The notes under the pieces were generated by a model, which had not been told where the DNA came from, searched no databases, and was given only the letters and a program-made list of their open reading frames with translations. Shown piece by piece: positions 8,330-16,485 of a stretch of 64,000 bases of DNA (the first letter of the stretch is position 1; each line of letters starts with the position of its first letter). The position numbers and the translations under genes are program-made. Origin of the DNA: Lachnospiraceae bacterium 3-1 (GTDB lineage: Bacteria > Bacillota > Clostridia > Lachnospirales > Lachnospiraceae); contig KE159572.1 in assembly GCA_000403255.2 (NCBI GenBank), positions 1-64,000 on the forward strand, in the 5' to 3' direction.

Positions 8330-8858
8330 TTGGAGAAGTATTATTTTGAGAAGGAACTGAAGGAGGCAGTTCTGATAAGGAATGGTGGCAGGCCAACTGC
8401 CATGGTTCTGAATGGAGGTGGAAGTCTGCTGCCCTGAATTATGCAGCATGAATATTGGTGAAGATGGAAACCCCTGTTTGGTTTCTGAGGATAAAATTTC
8501 AAGTGATAAGAAATATGAAGTTGTGGCTTTCTCACTGGATTATCCAAACAGGGAAAACAAGGACTGGATTTGCTTGGAACCTGCCATTTTTGAGGATGCA
8601 CTTGAGTTTTTCCTTTTCAGCCATTGTATGGAAGGGATGGTTAATGGCTGTACATTTCAGAAGATGGAAAGCAGGGGGGATACAGGACCAGATTTTTTTG
8701 CAGAGGGTTCCTGTATTCAAATTAATGTCCCAGATGCTATCCTTAATCCAGTGGATGGTGAATGGTTTGAGATAAAGTCCCTGCTGCTGACTGGCAGGAA
8801 AATTGCAAGGCACAGAAACCTTATCCTGAATTATTCACGGCAGTATAACCACACATAA
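8330..8858 (+). pseudogene. SfsA-like protein gene, frameshifted
   Basis: A TTG start at 8330 follows GAGGAAGGAGG. It gives MEKYYFEKELKEAVLIRNGGRPTAMVLNGG, resembling the SfsA N-terminus, and then hits a stop at about 8428. The continuation is one frame over: EVCCPELCSMNIGEDGNPCLV, KYEVVAFSLDYPNRENKDWI and the DTGPDFF region, which parallel SfsA blocks. A one-base indel near 8412-8418 is likely. The usual acidic nuclease-like residues of the C-terminal domain are poorly conserved. A 60-bp imperfect inverted repeat (about 8269-8328) precedes the start. Confidence 0.5.
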
Positions 8859-8985
8859 AATCTGCCGTAGCTGCCATTACAACCACTCTTAATACCTTAC
8901 CCTGCCATAAGACAGCCTAAAAAGGGCAGACTTCTCCTGTGGCAGGCTTAAAGGTTTTGTGGCTGTCAAGGTTCGTTAACCGTTG

Positions 8986-10113
8986 TCACTCCAACTGTGG
9001 TTGTAGGTTTCGGATATTTTCCAGTGTTTCATAGAATTCTTTCTTGTAGGGACAGCTGCTGCACAGTTTGAAATATTTATATCGCGCTGATCTTACCACT
9101 CTTGCAGCTATTTTCAGCAGCTTTAAACGGATGGCATGTATACGCTGTTTCCTCATACTGGCAGCAAGCGCTAATCGCCTGAACCAATTGAACAGATTAT
9201 ATGCTAATGCATGGACCAGAAGGCGGTTCGCATTGACCAGCTTTGAGGAACTGCTTACAGAGGTAAAGTCAAATCCGCTTTTTCCTTCTTTGATGAAGTT
9301 CTCCATTTTGCCTCTTCCGCAATAGAACTGGATGACCTGATAAGGTTCCATTTCCAGTGTTGTGACAATAAAGGTATACAGATGGACCATCTGCCCATAC
9401 GGCTTTTCAATTTTAAAGACCACCCTGCGTGGATGGCTCCAGGAACCGGCCTGGTACAGGAATTCCCCATACTCGACGGCGTAATCCACCTGGTTGAATT
9501 TCGTTGCACGGTACAGTGCTTGGTTTTCCTCTTCTGCCAATTCACGGAGTTTTGCATTCTCCTTGAGCCGGATAGCATATTTGCAGTTTTTATCTTCAAG
9601 AACTTCATACAGGTCTGGTGATGCAAAGCCACTGTCACCGCGAAGAAAAAGCGGCATATCCGGGAAATCGCAGAGAAATTCATCCAGAAGGGACTTCATA
9701 AAAATATCCGCCTCTTTGCTGCAATACATGGCACCGTCACGGAGCTGTGCTTTTAGCAGGTCGCCAGTCAGTCCATCGTAACACAACAGCGGATGATAGC
9801 CATGCGCCTGATAATGGCAGTTGAAGCCTTCCCCTTCTTGATTCCCGTATGTGTCAAGAAGCGTGGAGTCAATATCAAAAAACATGAATTCCAGTTTCTT
9901 TATGGAATAGATGACTTTGCGGAGCTCACGGATAATCTGGTTTAACTGGCAGAGCGTATCCTCATCCATGCGGTTGATGAGCTTAACAGCCCCAATTTTA
10001 AACAGGAACTCTTTGAAGAGGAGAAGTCCTGCATCGGAGGATAAATCGCCTCCGTCAAAATTTATTTTAATTTGGCTATTGCTTTCTAAGCTTATGGTAT
10101 TTAAAATATCCAT
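8986..10113 (-). pseudogene. IS1380-family transposase with internal deletion
   Basis: A 375-residue DDE transposase of the IS1380 family. The blocks FDIDSTLLDTYGNQEGEGFN, FLRGDSGFASPDLYEVLE and YCGRGKMENFIKEGKSGFDF carry the catalytic Asp, Asp and Glu. IS1380 transposases are usually well over 420 residues. Here the sequence jumps in frame from GAVKLINRM to DEDTLCQLNQ at about position 9967. The family's N-terminal insertion between these blocks is missing (about 70-90 residues). The repeated NRM in both flanks suggests deletion between short homologies. Probably inactive. Confidence 0.8.
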
Positions 10114-10173
10114 AGAGAGACCTTCTTTCTGGGGTATTTGTTTGGATTTGACACCTAAATTTTACCACAGATA

Positions 10174-10527
10174 GAGGTCTTTTTCTATTCACTTAAAAGG
10201 TGAAAAGCGATAATCAATTAAAATACAGTAACTATGCGGATTTCAGCAGTTGATGTTGGTGTTCCGTGAATAATTCAGGATAAAAAATCATAATGAAACA
10301 TCTTGATTCTCTAAACGAAATCGCTTATAATTTAGAATATAGCATATAGCTATTATCCGCAGTTACAGAGCAAGTGTTATCAACACCGATAACAAAATGA
10401 TAACATTAGCCCATATAGGCAGGATAATATGGATATATCAAATAATCAAAAGATTTACATACTCGACAGAGAATAATTTCTAAACAAAATTAGTTAGGAA
10501 AAGTCGAGTTCGAGTAGATAGAAAAAG
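10174..10527. other. Intergenic region without a gene
   Basis: AT-rich DNA to the right of the IS1380 transposase start. I see no supported reading frame. It contains a second CGAGTTCGAGT (10505-10515), matching 4911-4921. Confidence 0.4.
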
Positions 10528-10566
10528 TCCGCAAAGCCAGTGTTTATGATGGTTTGCGGGCTTTAT
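10528..10566. terminator. Rho-independent terminator
   Basis: CCGCAAAGCC pairs with GGTTTGCGG around GTGTTTATGAT, followed by GCTTTATTTCTTT. Confidence 0.6.
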
Positions 10567-10671
10567 TTCTTTATAGAAAATTGCGATTTTTGAGCAATAA
10601 AAAAGGACGAAAGTTTACCGAACATACGTTAGATAAACTTTTGTCTGGGTATGACGATAAGACGATACGGC

Positions 10672-10812
10672 TTAGAAGATATAAAAACCTTCAACGCCAG
10701 CCTCGTCAGCAAACAAGTCGTCTTCATTTAAGAAATAATCCATATCCAGAAATTCATCTTTGCTCATACGGCGAATGTCCGTAGATGTCATTCCTTCTGG
10801 AGGATTTTCGAT
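10672..10812 (-). pseudogene. C-terminal scrap of an ICE accessory protein (YodL/DUF4316-like)
   Basis: The minus frame reads PPEGMTSTDIRRMSKDEF, then LDMDYFLNEDDLF and GVEGFYIF to a stop at 10672-10674. This tail is typical of YodL/DUF4316 proteins carried by Tn1549-like conjugative elements. The upstream part is absent and the frame ends at the MITE at 10816. Confidence 0.55.
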
Positions 10813-10815
10813 GTA

Positions 10816-10972
10816 TTACTCCGGCGGTTAAATATCGACGTTTTTACTTGCTTAAATTTCCATCTGCCGCGTTGTCATCAATCGTTGTAGCATTCGCTAC
10901 AACTCATTCTTCCGCCTTGCATATGAAGATTTGTTCTGTGCAATCTACTGCGATATTTAACCGCCGGAGTAA
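10816..10972. mobile_element. MITE-like element, copy 1
   Basis: A 157-bp noncoding element bounded by ~20-bp inverted repeats, TTACTCCGGCGGTTAAATAT at 10816 and its reverse complement ending at 10972. TA lies on both sides, as expected for a TA target duplication. An internal hairpin pairs GTTGTAGC with GCTACAAC (about 10884-10902). It interrupts the IS91-type transposase fragment. A second copy lies at 15065-15222. Confidence 0.8.
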
Positions 10973-10974
10973 TA

Positions 10975-11354
10975 GAAAACATACGTGAAACAACACTGCT
11001 GACAGAATGGAAGAGGCAGTTGAGCAGGGAACGGTCATACAAAAAGAAATCGCGAAGATTTTCATCAATAGTAAAGACGCAATGACGATGATGGACATGA
11101 ACCAGTTTAAAGGACATACTGGTGGAGCGTTCCATGGAATAGTTGTTACCACAAGAAGGGCAGAAACGGCTGTGGCAGCGAAAAGGAACGAATTTGAGTT
11201 TTCCGCAATGAGTGCAGGCGTACATGGCACCGCCAAAAGAAGGATTCCCACAGTTGATCATCTTATCGATATTTTCCATTTCAGTATCTCTGGGATGAAG
11301 AGTATATTTAATTTCTTCATAATAACCGGTAAAAATTTTCTGTAATACGTTCAT
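10975..11354 (-). pseudogene. IS91-family transposase, N-terminal fragment
   Basis: About 127 residues from the ATG at 11354. The IS91-type zinc-binding N-terminus is evident in YACTHCGKLKFVPFRCHSRF, then CPSCGNNYSMER, plus HRHCVFTIDENLRDFF. The reading frame runs into the MITE after SVVSRMF. The catalytic HUH/Y domain is not found on the other side, where an unrelated ICE scrap sits. Non-functional. Confidence 0.8.
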
Positions 11355-11369
11355 AAGACTATTATGAGG

Positions 11370-11720
11370 GAAAGAGATAAAAAAGAAACCCCTAATCCCC
11401 TCAAGATTGAGGGGCAGGGGAGTTGAAGTGTCGAAGACACTTTTTTATCTTATAGGAAAGACCGTGTCACTGTAAAGTGTTAAAGTCCATGACTTTCCTA
11501 TAAGATAAAAATAGAGATGCGCACTCGCACGAGGGGAATTATGTCGCTAAAGCGACCGTGCTCGGCGCGCAAAATGTGCAAGCCCCTCATGAGTGAGGGG
11601 GGAGAGGAGCTGAAGTGGGCTTGCCCACTTTGTTCTTATATTACAGACGCAAGCGTCTGTAATCGCCATTCGCCACTCGCCGAATGAGCAAGCCTGGTAT
11701 CTGGTAGGGATCAAGACAGA
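11370..11720. repeat. Hairpin-rich noncoding region
   Basis: No gene is visible. It contains several inverted repeats: CCCCTCAAGATTGAGGGG, AAGTGTC-GAA-GACACTT, and a perfect 18-bp pair TTTTATCTTATAGGAAAG (11443-11460) / CTTTCCTATAAGATAAAA (11493-11510). Later repeats are CCCCTCATGAGTGAGGGG and ACAGACGCAAGCGTCTGT. It resembles the hairpin-dense spacers of Tn1549-type elements. Confidence 0.6.
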
Positions 11721-11954
11721 TAACATTTCAGGACTGATTGTAAGGCTTTAGTTTTTTATCTGCCGGGCGGCGTCGTAGGCCTAAAAGAGCATACTGGGTA
11801 TGAAAAGCCGCACGAAAGCGCTGGAGACGCTTCAGGCGCTGCCAGAACTGGGGTATATCGAAGATAGTATAAGTATTCTGGATAAAATACGTATTTTGGG
11901 CGCGAATACGCAGAAAAAAGGTTCCGACCATGAATAGCTTAACCGTATCGTCAC

Positions 11955-12427
11955 ATGGTACAGCAGGAAGAAAAGATTTTGGTACAATCAGATGCATTTA
12001 TCAGCCTTTTGACAAAGAGGGGGATCCTTGCGGAGCAAAAGATTGACAGTGAGAAGGTTTGTTCTGCAAAGTGGGAGAAGACCAGGAACAACTATTACAA
12101 TACGCTTATGCTCCTTCTGCAGTACCGCACCATCGTCTGGATGATGGAATGTTTCCCGGAAACTATTGCGGAGAAGCTGGAAAAGCCCTTTGAGGGGGTG
12201 GATGTCCTGACCGGCATATGGATGTGGAAATGGCTATGGGGAACCGGAAGCTGGAGAACCGGATGGATGGTGCCCAGAAATCAAGGCTGCTCCTGGATCA
12301 GGTAAATGAAGCGCTTACGGTGCTGAAGAAAAAGCTGGAGAATGGGGAGAAGCTGTATCAACTGGTTTATTTGACTTACATATCGCCAGAGTATCTGAAC
12401 CATACGGAGATTCTCTATCGGCAGTAA
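11955..12427 (+). pseudogene. ICE-associated regulatory-type protein, frameshifted and 3'-truncated
   Basis: Frame one encodes VQQEEKILVQSDAFISLLTK to FEGVDVLT. Near 12205-12212 the coding frame shifts by one to DRHMDVEMAMGNRKLENR, then LTYISPEYLNHTEILYRQ and a stop at 12427. The composite matches a protein I associate with Clostridia conjugative elements, with a sigma-like helical C-terminus. Normal versions continue beyond YR. It is a remnant. Confidence 0.5.
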
Positions 12428-12740
12428 GGTGGCGTAGAAGTGGCAGTATAGAGCCGATGACATGCAAACGGAAAAGAGGTATACTAATATCGTCCAAAAT
12501 TAGGAGAGGGCGTAGGAGATGCCGTTTTGGGAGTAAGAGCTTTTGGAGCGGCATTTTTCATGCTATAAAAATCCTACGGATTTCCTATAGCACGAAAAAA
12601 ATTATTGCACTGCGGCAGTGAGGAAGGATATTGCTTAAGAAATCTGCCGCAGGCGGAAAATCCCGCTTTGCGAGATTTATCTGACGCTAAAAAATCAAAG
12701 GCGGTACTTCCCGGTCAAGCCACATGGGAGGTGGTGAAAG
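12428..12740. other. Intergenic region with hairpins
   Basis: No supported gene. TGCTATA (about 12560) and its complement TATAGCA (about 12585) form one stem-loop. The segment before 12741 resembles the leader found ahead of ICE membrane-protein genes and ends in GGGAGGTGG. The small Maff2-type gene often found here was not found. Confidence 0.4.
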
Positions 12741-13081
12741 ATGCTTGACTGGATATTTGAAGGGATTGTGAATTGGATTAGCAGTATCGTATTCCAAATG
12801 ATGGATGCGGTTTCCGGCCTATTTCTTCAGGCGCTTGGAACTGATATGACAGCAATGGAGGAATATTTCCATTTGTGGCCAAAGCCTTTACGGTTATACA
12901 GTACACAACGTGGGCGGTACTGTTCCTGATTACGGTATGGCAGCTCTTTCGTGTGTTTGGAGGCCCGATTACGGAAGCGGAGAATCCGTGGACACAGCTT
13001 GCAAGGGGTTCTATCTTTGTATTGCTGATAGGATATGCCCGGCAGATTTTTATAATATTGAAAGAAATGGGATCAGTATAA
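12741..13081 (+). pseudogene. Tn1549-type VirB6/TrbL-like membrane protein, frameshifted N-terminal part
   Basis: From the ATG at 12741 (after GGGAGGTGG) the product is MLDWIFEGIVNWISSIVFQM to TDMTAMEEYF. A missing base near 12869 then shifts the frame. The correct continuation is PFVAKAFTVIQYTTWAVLFL, then WQLFRVFGGPITEAENPW. Two hydrophobic segments fit the N-terminus of the conjugation channel protein of Tn1549-like ICEs. The sequence ends abruptly near 13065-13081, where a signal peptidase scrap begins, leaving out most of the protein. Confidence 0.7.
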
Positions 13082-13083
13082 AA

Positions 13084-13269
13084 GTTCTAGAAGGATGTTA
13101 TTATGTCTTGGGAGATAACGTGGATAATTCCTATGATCCTCGGTATTGGATAAATCCATTCATAAGGAAAAGGGATATTGTGGCAAGGCCGCTCTTTCAT
13201 GGAGAGATTGATTCTTTTGAATTAGTAAACAATCAAGCAGTTGGCAATTTTTTGCATAGAATCCCTTGA
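13084..13269 (+). pseudogene. Signal peptidase I, C-terminal scrap
   Basis: KVLEGCYYVLGDNVDNSYDP, then RYWINPFIRKRDIVARPLF. The GDNxxNSxDxRYW box of signal peptidase I is recognisable with drift. It is joined directly to the ICE membrane-protein fragment, so the junction is a deletion or recombination point. Confidence 0.65.
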
Positions 13270-13318
13270 CAGGGCACTTGAGGTATGTTATTATTTATGT
13301 GGTTAGCAATGACTAACC
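13266..13318 (+). promoter_or_regulatory. Promoter with palindromic operator (iron-type)
   Basis: TTGACA (13266-13271), 17 bp, TATTAT (13289-13294). A perfect inverted repeat GGTTAG-CAATGA-CTAACC (13301-13318) covers the expected start point. The TTAG...CTAA half-sites resemble DtxR/IdeR-family operators. The genes downstream often sit with ferrous-iron genes in Clostridia, so metal repression is a reasonable guess. Confidence 0.6.
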
Positions 13319-13361
13319 TTTCATTCTAAGAGAACCGTCCCTATAGGCAGGGATGATAGTA

Positions 13362-13384
13362 AAATGCTGAAAAGCATTTTTCTT
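13362..13384 (+). terminator. Leader hairpin or attenuator
   Basis: AAAATGCT-GAAA-AGCATTTTT followed by CTTT. It sits between the two operator palindromes and could stop or modulate read-through into the DUF2325 gene. Confidence 0.5.
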
Positions 13385-13393
13385 TAACACTAA

Positions 13394-13413
13394 TAGTTAG
13401 CAATAACTAACTA
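13394..13413. promoter_or_regulatory. Second copy of the palindromic operator
   Basis: TAGTTAG-CAATAA-CTAACTA. It has the same 6-bp-spaced half-site architecture as 13301-13318 and ends just ahead of the ribosome-binding site of the gene at 13430. Confidence 0.55.
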
Positions 13414-13429
13414 GGAAAGGAGCATATGA

Positions 13430-13708
13430 ATGAGCGTTGTAATCATAGGTGGGCATGAGAGGATGGAAAATCGGTACAAAGAAATCTGCAAAAAATACAG
13501 ACATAAGGCAAAAGTGTTTACGAAAATGCGGTCAGATTTAGGCCGCCAGATTGGTACACCGGATTTAGTGATTCTGTTCACAGCAACGGCATCCCATAAG
13601 ATGGTGCGTTGCGCAATTACAGAATCAGAACGTAGCAATGCGGTTCTGGAGCGTTCACATAGCAGCAGCGCAAGTGCGCTCATACATATACTGGAGGCTT
13701 ATGCATAA
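13430..13708 (+). CDS. DUF2325 domain protein
   Basis: A 92-residue protein beginning MSVVIIGGHERMENRYKEIC, the standard N-terminus of DUF2325 proteins (Rossmann-like GGH...Y). The body includes TPDLVILFTATASHKMVRCA. DUF2325 proteins are small and of unknown function, often beside iron-transport genes in Firmicutes. AGGAAAGGAG precedes the ATG. It overlaps the next gene by 8 bp, so the two are probably translationally coupled. Confidence 0.8.
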   Translation: MSVVIIGGHERMENRYKEICKKYRHKAKVFTKMRSDLGRQIGTPDLVILFTATASHKMVRCAITESERSNAVLERSHSSSASALIHILEAYA

Positions 13709-14288
13709 TTTTTTGAACAGTGAAAAGAAAAGTATTTCAGAAGAAGCGGTTGTGCTTCATTGTTCACCGACGATGGCAGGACTAAAAACAGGAAGCCTGT
13801 TTAGCTGCCCAGTAGAGGACAGTGAGATGCTGGCAGAGGGGATCCGCAGTTTGAATGGGCATCTTGTGCCTCGCGGCATACGTTTGGTTCCCTTGAGAGT
13901 TACAGAGCAGAGGGCGCTCATTTATATGTACCGCCCTGGAAGGTTGAAAAGGGATCTGAGTGACAGGACTGCAGAGAGGATTTTGTCAGAACGGGATTAT
14001 CCTGTTAAGCAGACGGAGAAATGTATTGTTGAATTGGCGCGCCGTTTGAATGGAGAGGAGGCATTTCCACATGAAATAGGGCTATTCCTTGGCTACCCAC
14101 CAGAAGATGTGGATGCTTTTATAAAAAATGGTGCGGCGGGAGAAAAATGTATTGGGATGTGGAAAGTATATGGGGATGTAGAAACAGCGAAGTGCAAATT
14201 TGCACAGTACAAAAAATGCACCCATCTATATTGTGAGGCATTCCAAAAATATCATTCGTTTGACAGGCTCATAGTGGGCTTATCATAA
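13701..14288 (+). CDS. DUF3793 family protein
   Basis: A 195-residue protein starting at the ATG at 13701 with GGAGG at 13692-13696. Family blocks include VVLHCSPTMAGLKTGSLFSC, GIRLVPLRVTEQRALIYMYR, and the C-terminal EIGLFLGYPPEDVDAFI then GMWKVYGDVETA. The function is unknown. DUF3793 genes commonly accompany FeoA/FeoB and flavodoxins in gut Clostridia. Feo genes are not present here; a conjugative-element scrap follows, so the rest of the operon was probably lost. Confidence 0.85.
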   Translation: MHNFLNSEKKSISEEAVVLHCSPTMAGLKTGSLFSCPVEDSEMLAEGIRSLNGHLVPRGIRLVPLRVTEQRALIYMYRPGRLKRDLSDRTAERILSERDYPVKQTEKCIVELARRLNGEEAFPHEIGLFLGYPPEDVDAFIKNGAAGEKCIGMWKVYGDVETAKCKFAQYKKCTHLYCEAFQKYHSFDRLIVGLS

Positions 14289-14325
14289 AAACAAAACAAA
14301 GCAAGAGACACCATGTGCATACACA

Positions 14326-14445
14326 GTTTGCTATCTGCTTGGAAAGCTGTTCTATCAGGGTGAACGGCTTCCGCAGGATTTGCCAAAAGCCATCCGTTAT
14401 CTTGAAAAAGCTGCCGCTCAGGAAAACTCTTATGATGCCTGGCTG
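14326..14445 (+). pseudogene. Sel1-repeat scrap of an ICE relaxase
   Basis: An in-frame segment VCYLLGKLFYQGERLPQDLP, then KAIRYLEKAAAQENSYDAW. This is a Sel1-type repeat like those at the C-terminus of Tn1549-family relaxases. No start or stop belongs to it, and it abuts the flavodoxin fragment. Confidence 0.55.
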
Positions 14446-14820
14446 TTACCCGTTATATATGTTTTTCACAAACTGGTAATAAGACGCTGCCTGTTCAAAC
14501 GTCCAGAAGAAATTGTCTGCTGAGATCATAAGCAGGGCACAATCTTTCACGGGATATGTTTCATAGCGGCCAAGGGGCGGGTTTGGCTCCTCCTCGGCGA
14601 TACAGTAAAAGCGTTCGATAAAAGCTTTTAACTGTGAGGATATCGTAAAGAAATAAAGTGGGGACGCAAATACGATCAGGTCTGCAGCTTTAATTTTAGG
14701 GATAAGGCTGTTAAAGCTGTCCTTTTGGATGCAGGCTTTCCCATAACGGCAGGCATTGCAGGCTTTACGAAAGGCAGGGCTCCTGAAAACTGAGCAGAGG
14801 TACCGCATGAAGGGCGGCAA
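14446..14820 (-). pseudogene. NADPH-dependent FMN reductase/flavodoxin, truncated
   Basis: The minus frame contains ACNACRYGKACIQKDSFNSL, then ADLIVFASPLYFFTISSQLK and AFIERFYCIAEEEPNPPLGR. These are the cysteine pair and flavin-binding blocks of the family. The N-terminal GSPR nucleotide loop is absent. Near the end it jumps from FEQAASYYQF to VKNIYNG, consistent with an internal deletion of the usual ~30 residues. Probably dead. Confidence 0.7.
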
Positions 14821-15064
14821 GAGCAGCCTGCTTTACAAAATCCAGAGAGGATAATCAAAAAAGATACCACCGACACCAAGGGGAATCGGCGGCTTTTTGG
14901 TGGAAGGTGGACCTGGCATGGCGGAAGGTGAAGGGAACTTCCCATGTGAAAATAATTACAGCAGAATAATAAACTTTTAAAACTATAGCAATAACAAGTA
15001 ATGAAGTAATAAAAAAGTTACTGAGATATAAAGGTTTGTTGCAGGATGTTTGTGTTGGATGTTA

Positions 15065-15222
15065 TTACTCCGACGGTTAAATATCACATCATTTTGCTTG
15101 CCCAAACCTCCATCTGCCGCGTTGTCGTCAATCGCTGTAGCCCTCGGTACAACTCAATCTTCCGCCTTGCATATGAAGATTTGTTCTGCTCAATCTACTG
15201 CGATATTTAACCGCCGGAGTAA
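15065..15222. mobile_element. MITE-like element, copy 2
   Basis: A 158-bp element nearly identical to 10816-10972, with the same terminal inverted repeats (TTACTCCGACGG... / ...CCGCCGGAGTAA) and TA on both sides. Its right end supplies the last codons (YYSGG) and the stop of the LysR gene. The internal hairpin is partly degenerate here. Confidence 0.8.
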
Positions 15223-16106
15223 TATTTATTCATAGGAAAATTCTTTTTCAATTCATCTAACAGTAATTCTGCAATCGGAGTGAATACCTGATATTTTTTC
15301 CATATGATATACATTTTCGTTTCGAGCCGTGGAAAAAGAGGCCGGAAACACAGGTCGCTGTCATCGCCTGTATTCATTAAGCGATCAAAGGTCAGCATAC
15401 ACCCAAGTCCTTCCTCTACAAATACGCCCCCATTATAACAAAGATTAAATGTGCCGCTAATCTTTAGCTGATCTGTTTTTTCCCCGCACCACCTTGAAAT
15501 ATCAAATTTCATTCCCTGTTCGGAGCAGATCAGATCAAGACCGATCAGATCGTCAAAAGATATTTCCACCTTATCTGACAGCGGATGCTCCTTCCGTATC
15601 ACCAGACCCCAAATATCAGTTCCTGGAATTTCAATGTAGTTATACCGTTCAAGATTCGGTGGTTCGGCAATAACTGCAAAGTCGATCAGTCCCCGGTCTA
15701 GGCGTTCTGCTACTTGTTCGGTGTTGCCGCTGGTAAGGTGATAACGGAACAGAGGGTATTTCTCTTTAAAATCCTTAATTGTCTGTGCAAGGTGTTTAAT
15801 TAAGTAGGATTCCGCACAGCCGATATGTACTTCTCCCCCGGTAATATTATCAAGCTCACGGAATTCCTCAGCGGTTTTGTCCACCATTGCAAGTATATCT
15901 TCCGCACGTTTTCGGAGCAGCATTCCCTCATCTGTTAGAGTAACACTGGTACTCCCACGACGGAAGAGTTTTTTCCCAAGTTCGAATTCTAACTCTTTCA
16001 TTTGTTTTGATAAAGTCGGCTGGGAAACATGAAGTGTCGCTGCCGCACGGGACATATTATTTTCCCTGGCAATTTCTAAAAAATAACGTAAAACACGAAT
16101 TTCCAT
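15207..16106 (-). CDS. LysR-family transcriptional regulator
   Basis: A 299-residue LysR-type regulator with an N-terminal winged HTH (RYFLEIARENNMSRAAATLH, then VSQPTLSKQMKELE) and a periplasmic-binding-like effector domain from about residue 90. It is divergent from the gene at 16239 and very likely controls the hydrolase/flavodoxin/alcohol dehydrogenase operon. The final residues and stop codon come from an inserted MITE. The natural C-terminus has therefore been replaced, with little length change. Confidence 0.92.
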   Translation of the reverse strand: MEIRVLRYFLEIARENNMSRAAATLHVSQPTLSKQMKELEFELGKKLFRRGSTSVTLTDEGMLLRKRAEDILAMVDKTAEEFRELDNITGGEVHIGCAESYLIKHLAQTIKDFKEKYPLFRYHLTSGNTEQVAERLDRGLIDFAVIAEPPNLERYNYIEIPGTDIWGLVIRKEHPLSDKVEISFDDLIGLDLICSEQGMKFDISRWCGEKTDQLKISGTFNLCYNGGVFVEEGLGCMLTFDRLMNTGDDSDLCFRPLFPRLETKMYIIWKKYQVFTPIAELLLDELKKNFPMNKYYSGG

Positions 16107-16238
16107 ACTTATCTCCTATTGTTTTTATTTAGCATAGCACAGATATGATATTCTTGTAAAGAATATCATGATATGAATTATAAGTATTAGAAATATCAAA
16201 AAATATCAGTATAATAACAAGTGTAGGAGGTGCAGAGA

Positions 16239-16472
16239 ATGGCAGAGGCGTCAGATACAATGGGAATTCTGTATCAAAATCTGATAGATGCAGGGTGCAG
16301 CGAAGAATTAATTGAAACCTGTATGGGGCTTGCAAAGGCCAATCAATGGAACCGCATTTTGCCCTTGCTTTCAAAGCAAAGAATCCATCTGCTGGACTCA
16401 GTACATGACGGACAAAAGCAGATTGACTGTCTGGATTTCTTGGTTTACAGAATTAACAAAAAACATAGTTAG
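16239..16472 (+). CDS. Small helical protein of unknown function
   Basis: A 77-residue protein starting at the ATG at 16239 with TAGGAGGTG upstream; an in-frame GTG at 16230 overlaps the ribosome-binding site. Text such as MGILYQNLIDAGCSEELIET, MGLAKANQWNRILPLLSKQR and KQIDCLDFLVYRI suggests a helical cytoplasmic protein. It is the first gene of the LysR-divergent operon, 13 bp before the hydrolase. It resembles small proteins annotated next to LysR/flavodoxin loci; the role is unknown. Confidence 0.65.
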   Translation: MAEASDTMGILYQNLIDAGCSEELIETCMGLAKANQWNRILPLLSKQRIHLLDSVHDGQKQIDCLDFLVYRINKKHS

Positions 16473-16485
16473 GAGGAATTGAATA

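Noticed and set aside
4911-10515. 11-bp direct repeat CGAGTTCGAGT at 4911 and 10505 as possible attachment sites
   Set aside because: Too short, and no integrase or matching gene boundary supports it; such a repeat can arise by chance in 64 kb.
11728-11997. 89-residue minus-strand frame with a basic C-terminus (RLQRFRAAFHTQYALLGLRR)
   Set aside because: It looks a little like the end of a transposase, but no family motif, start signal or partner segment could be recognised, and it overlaps a better-supported plus-strand remnant.
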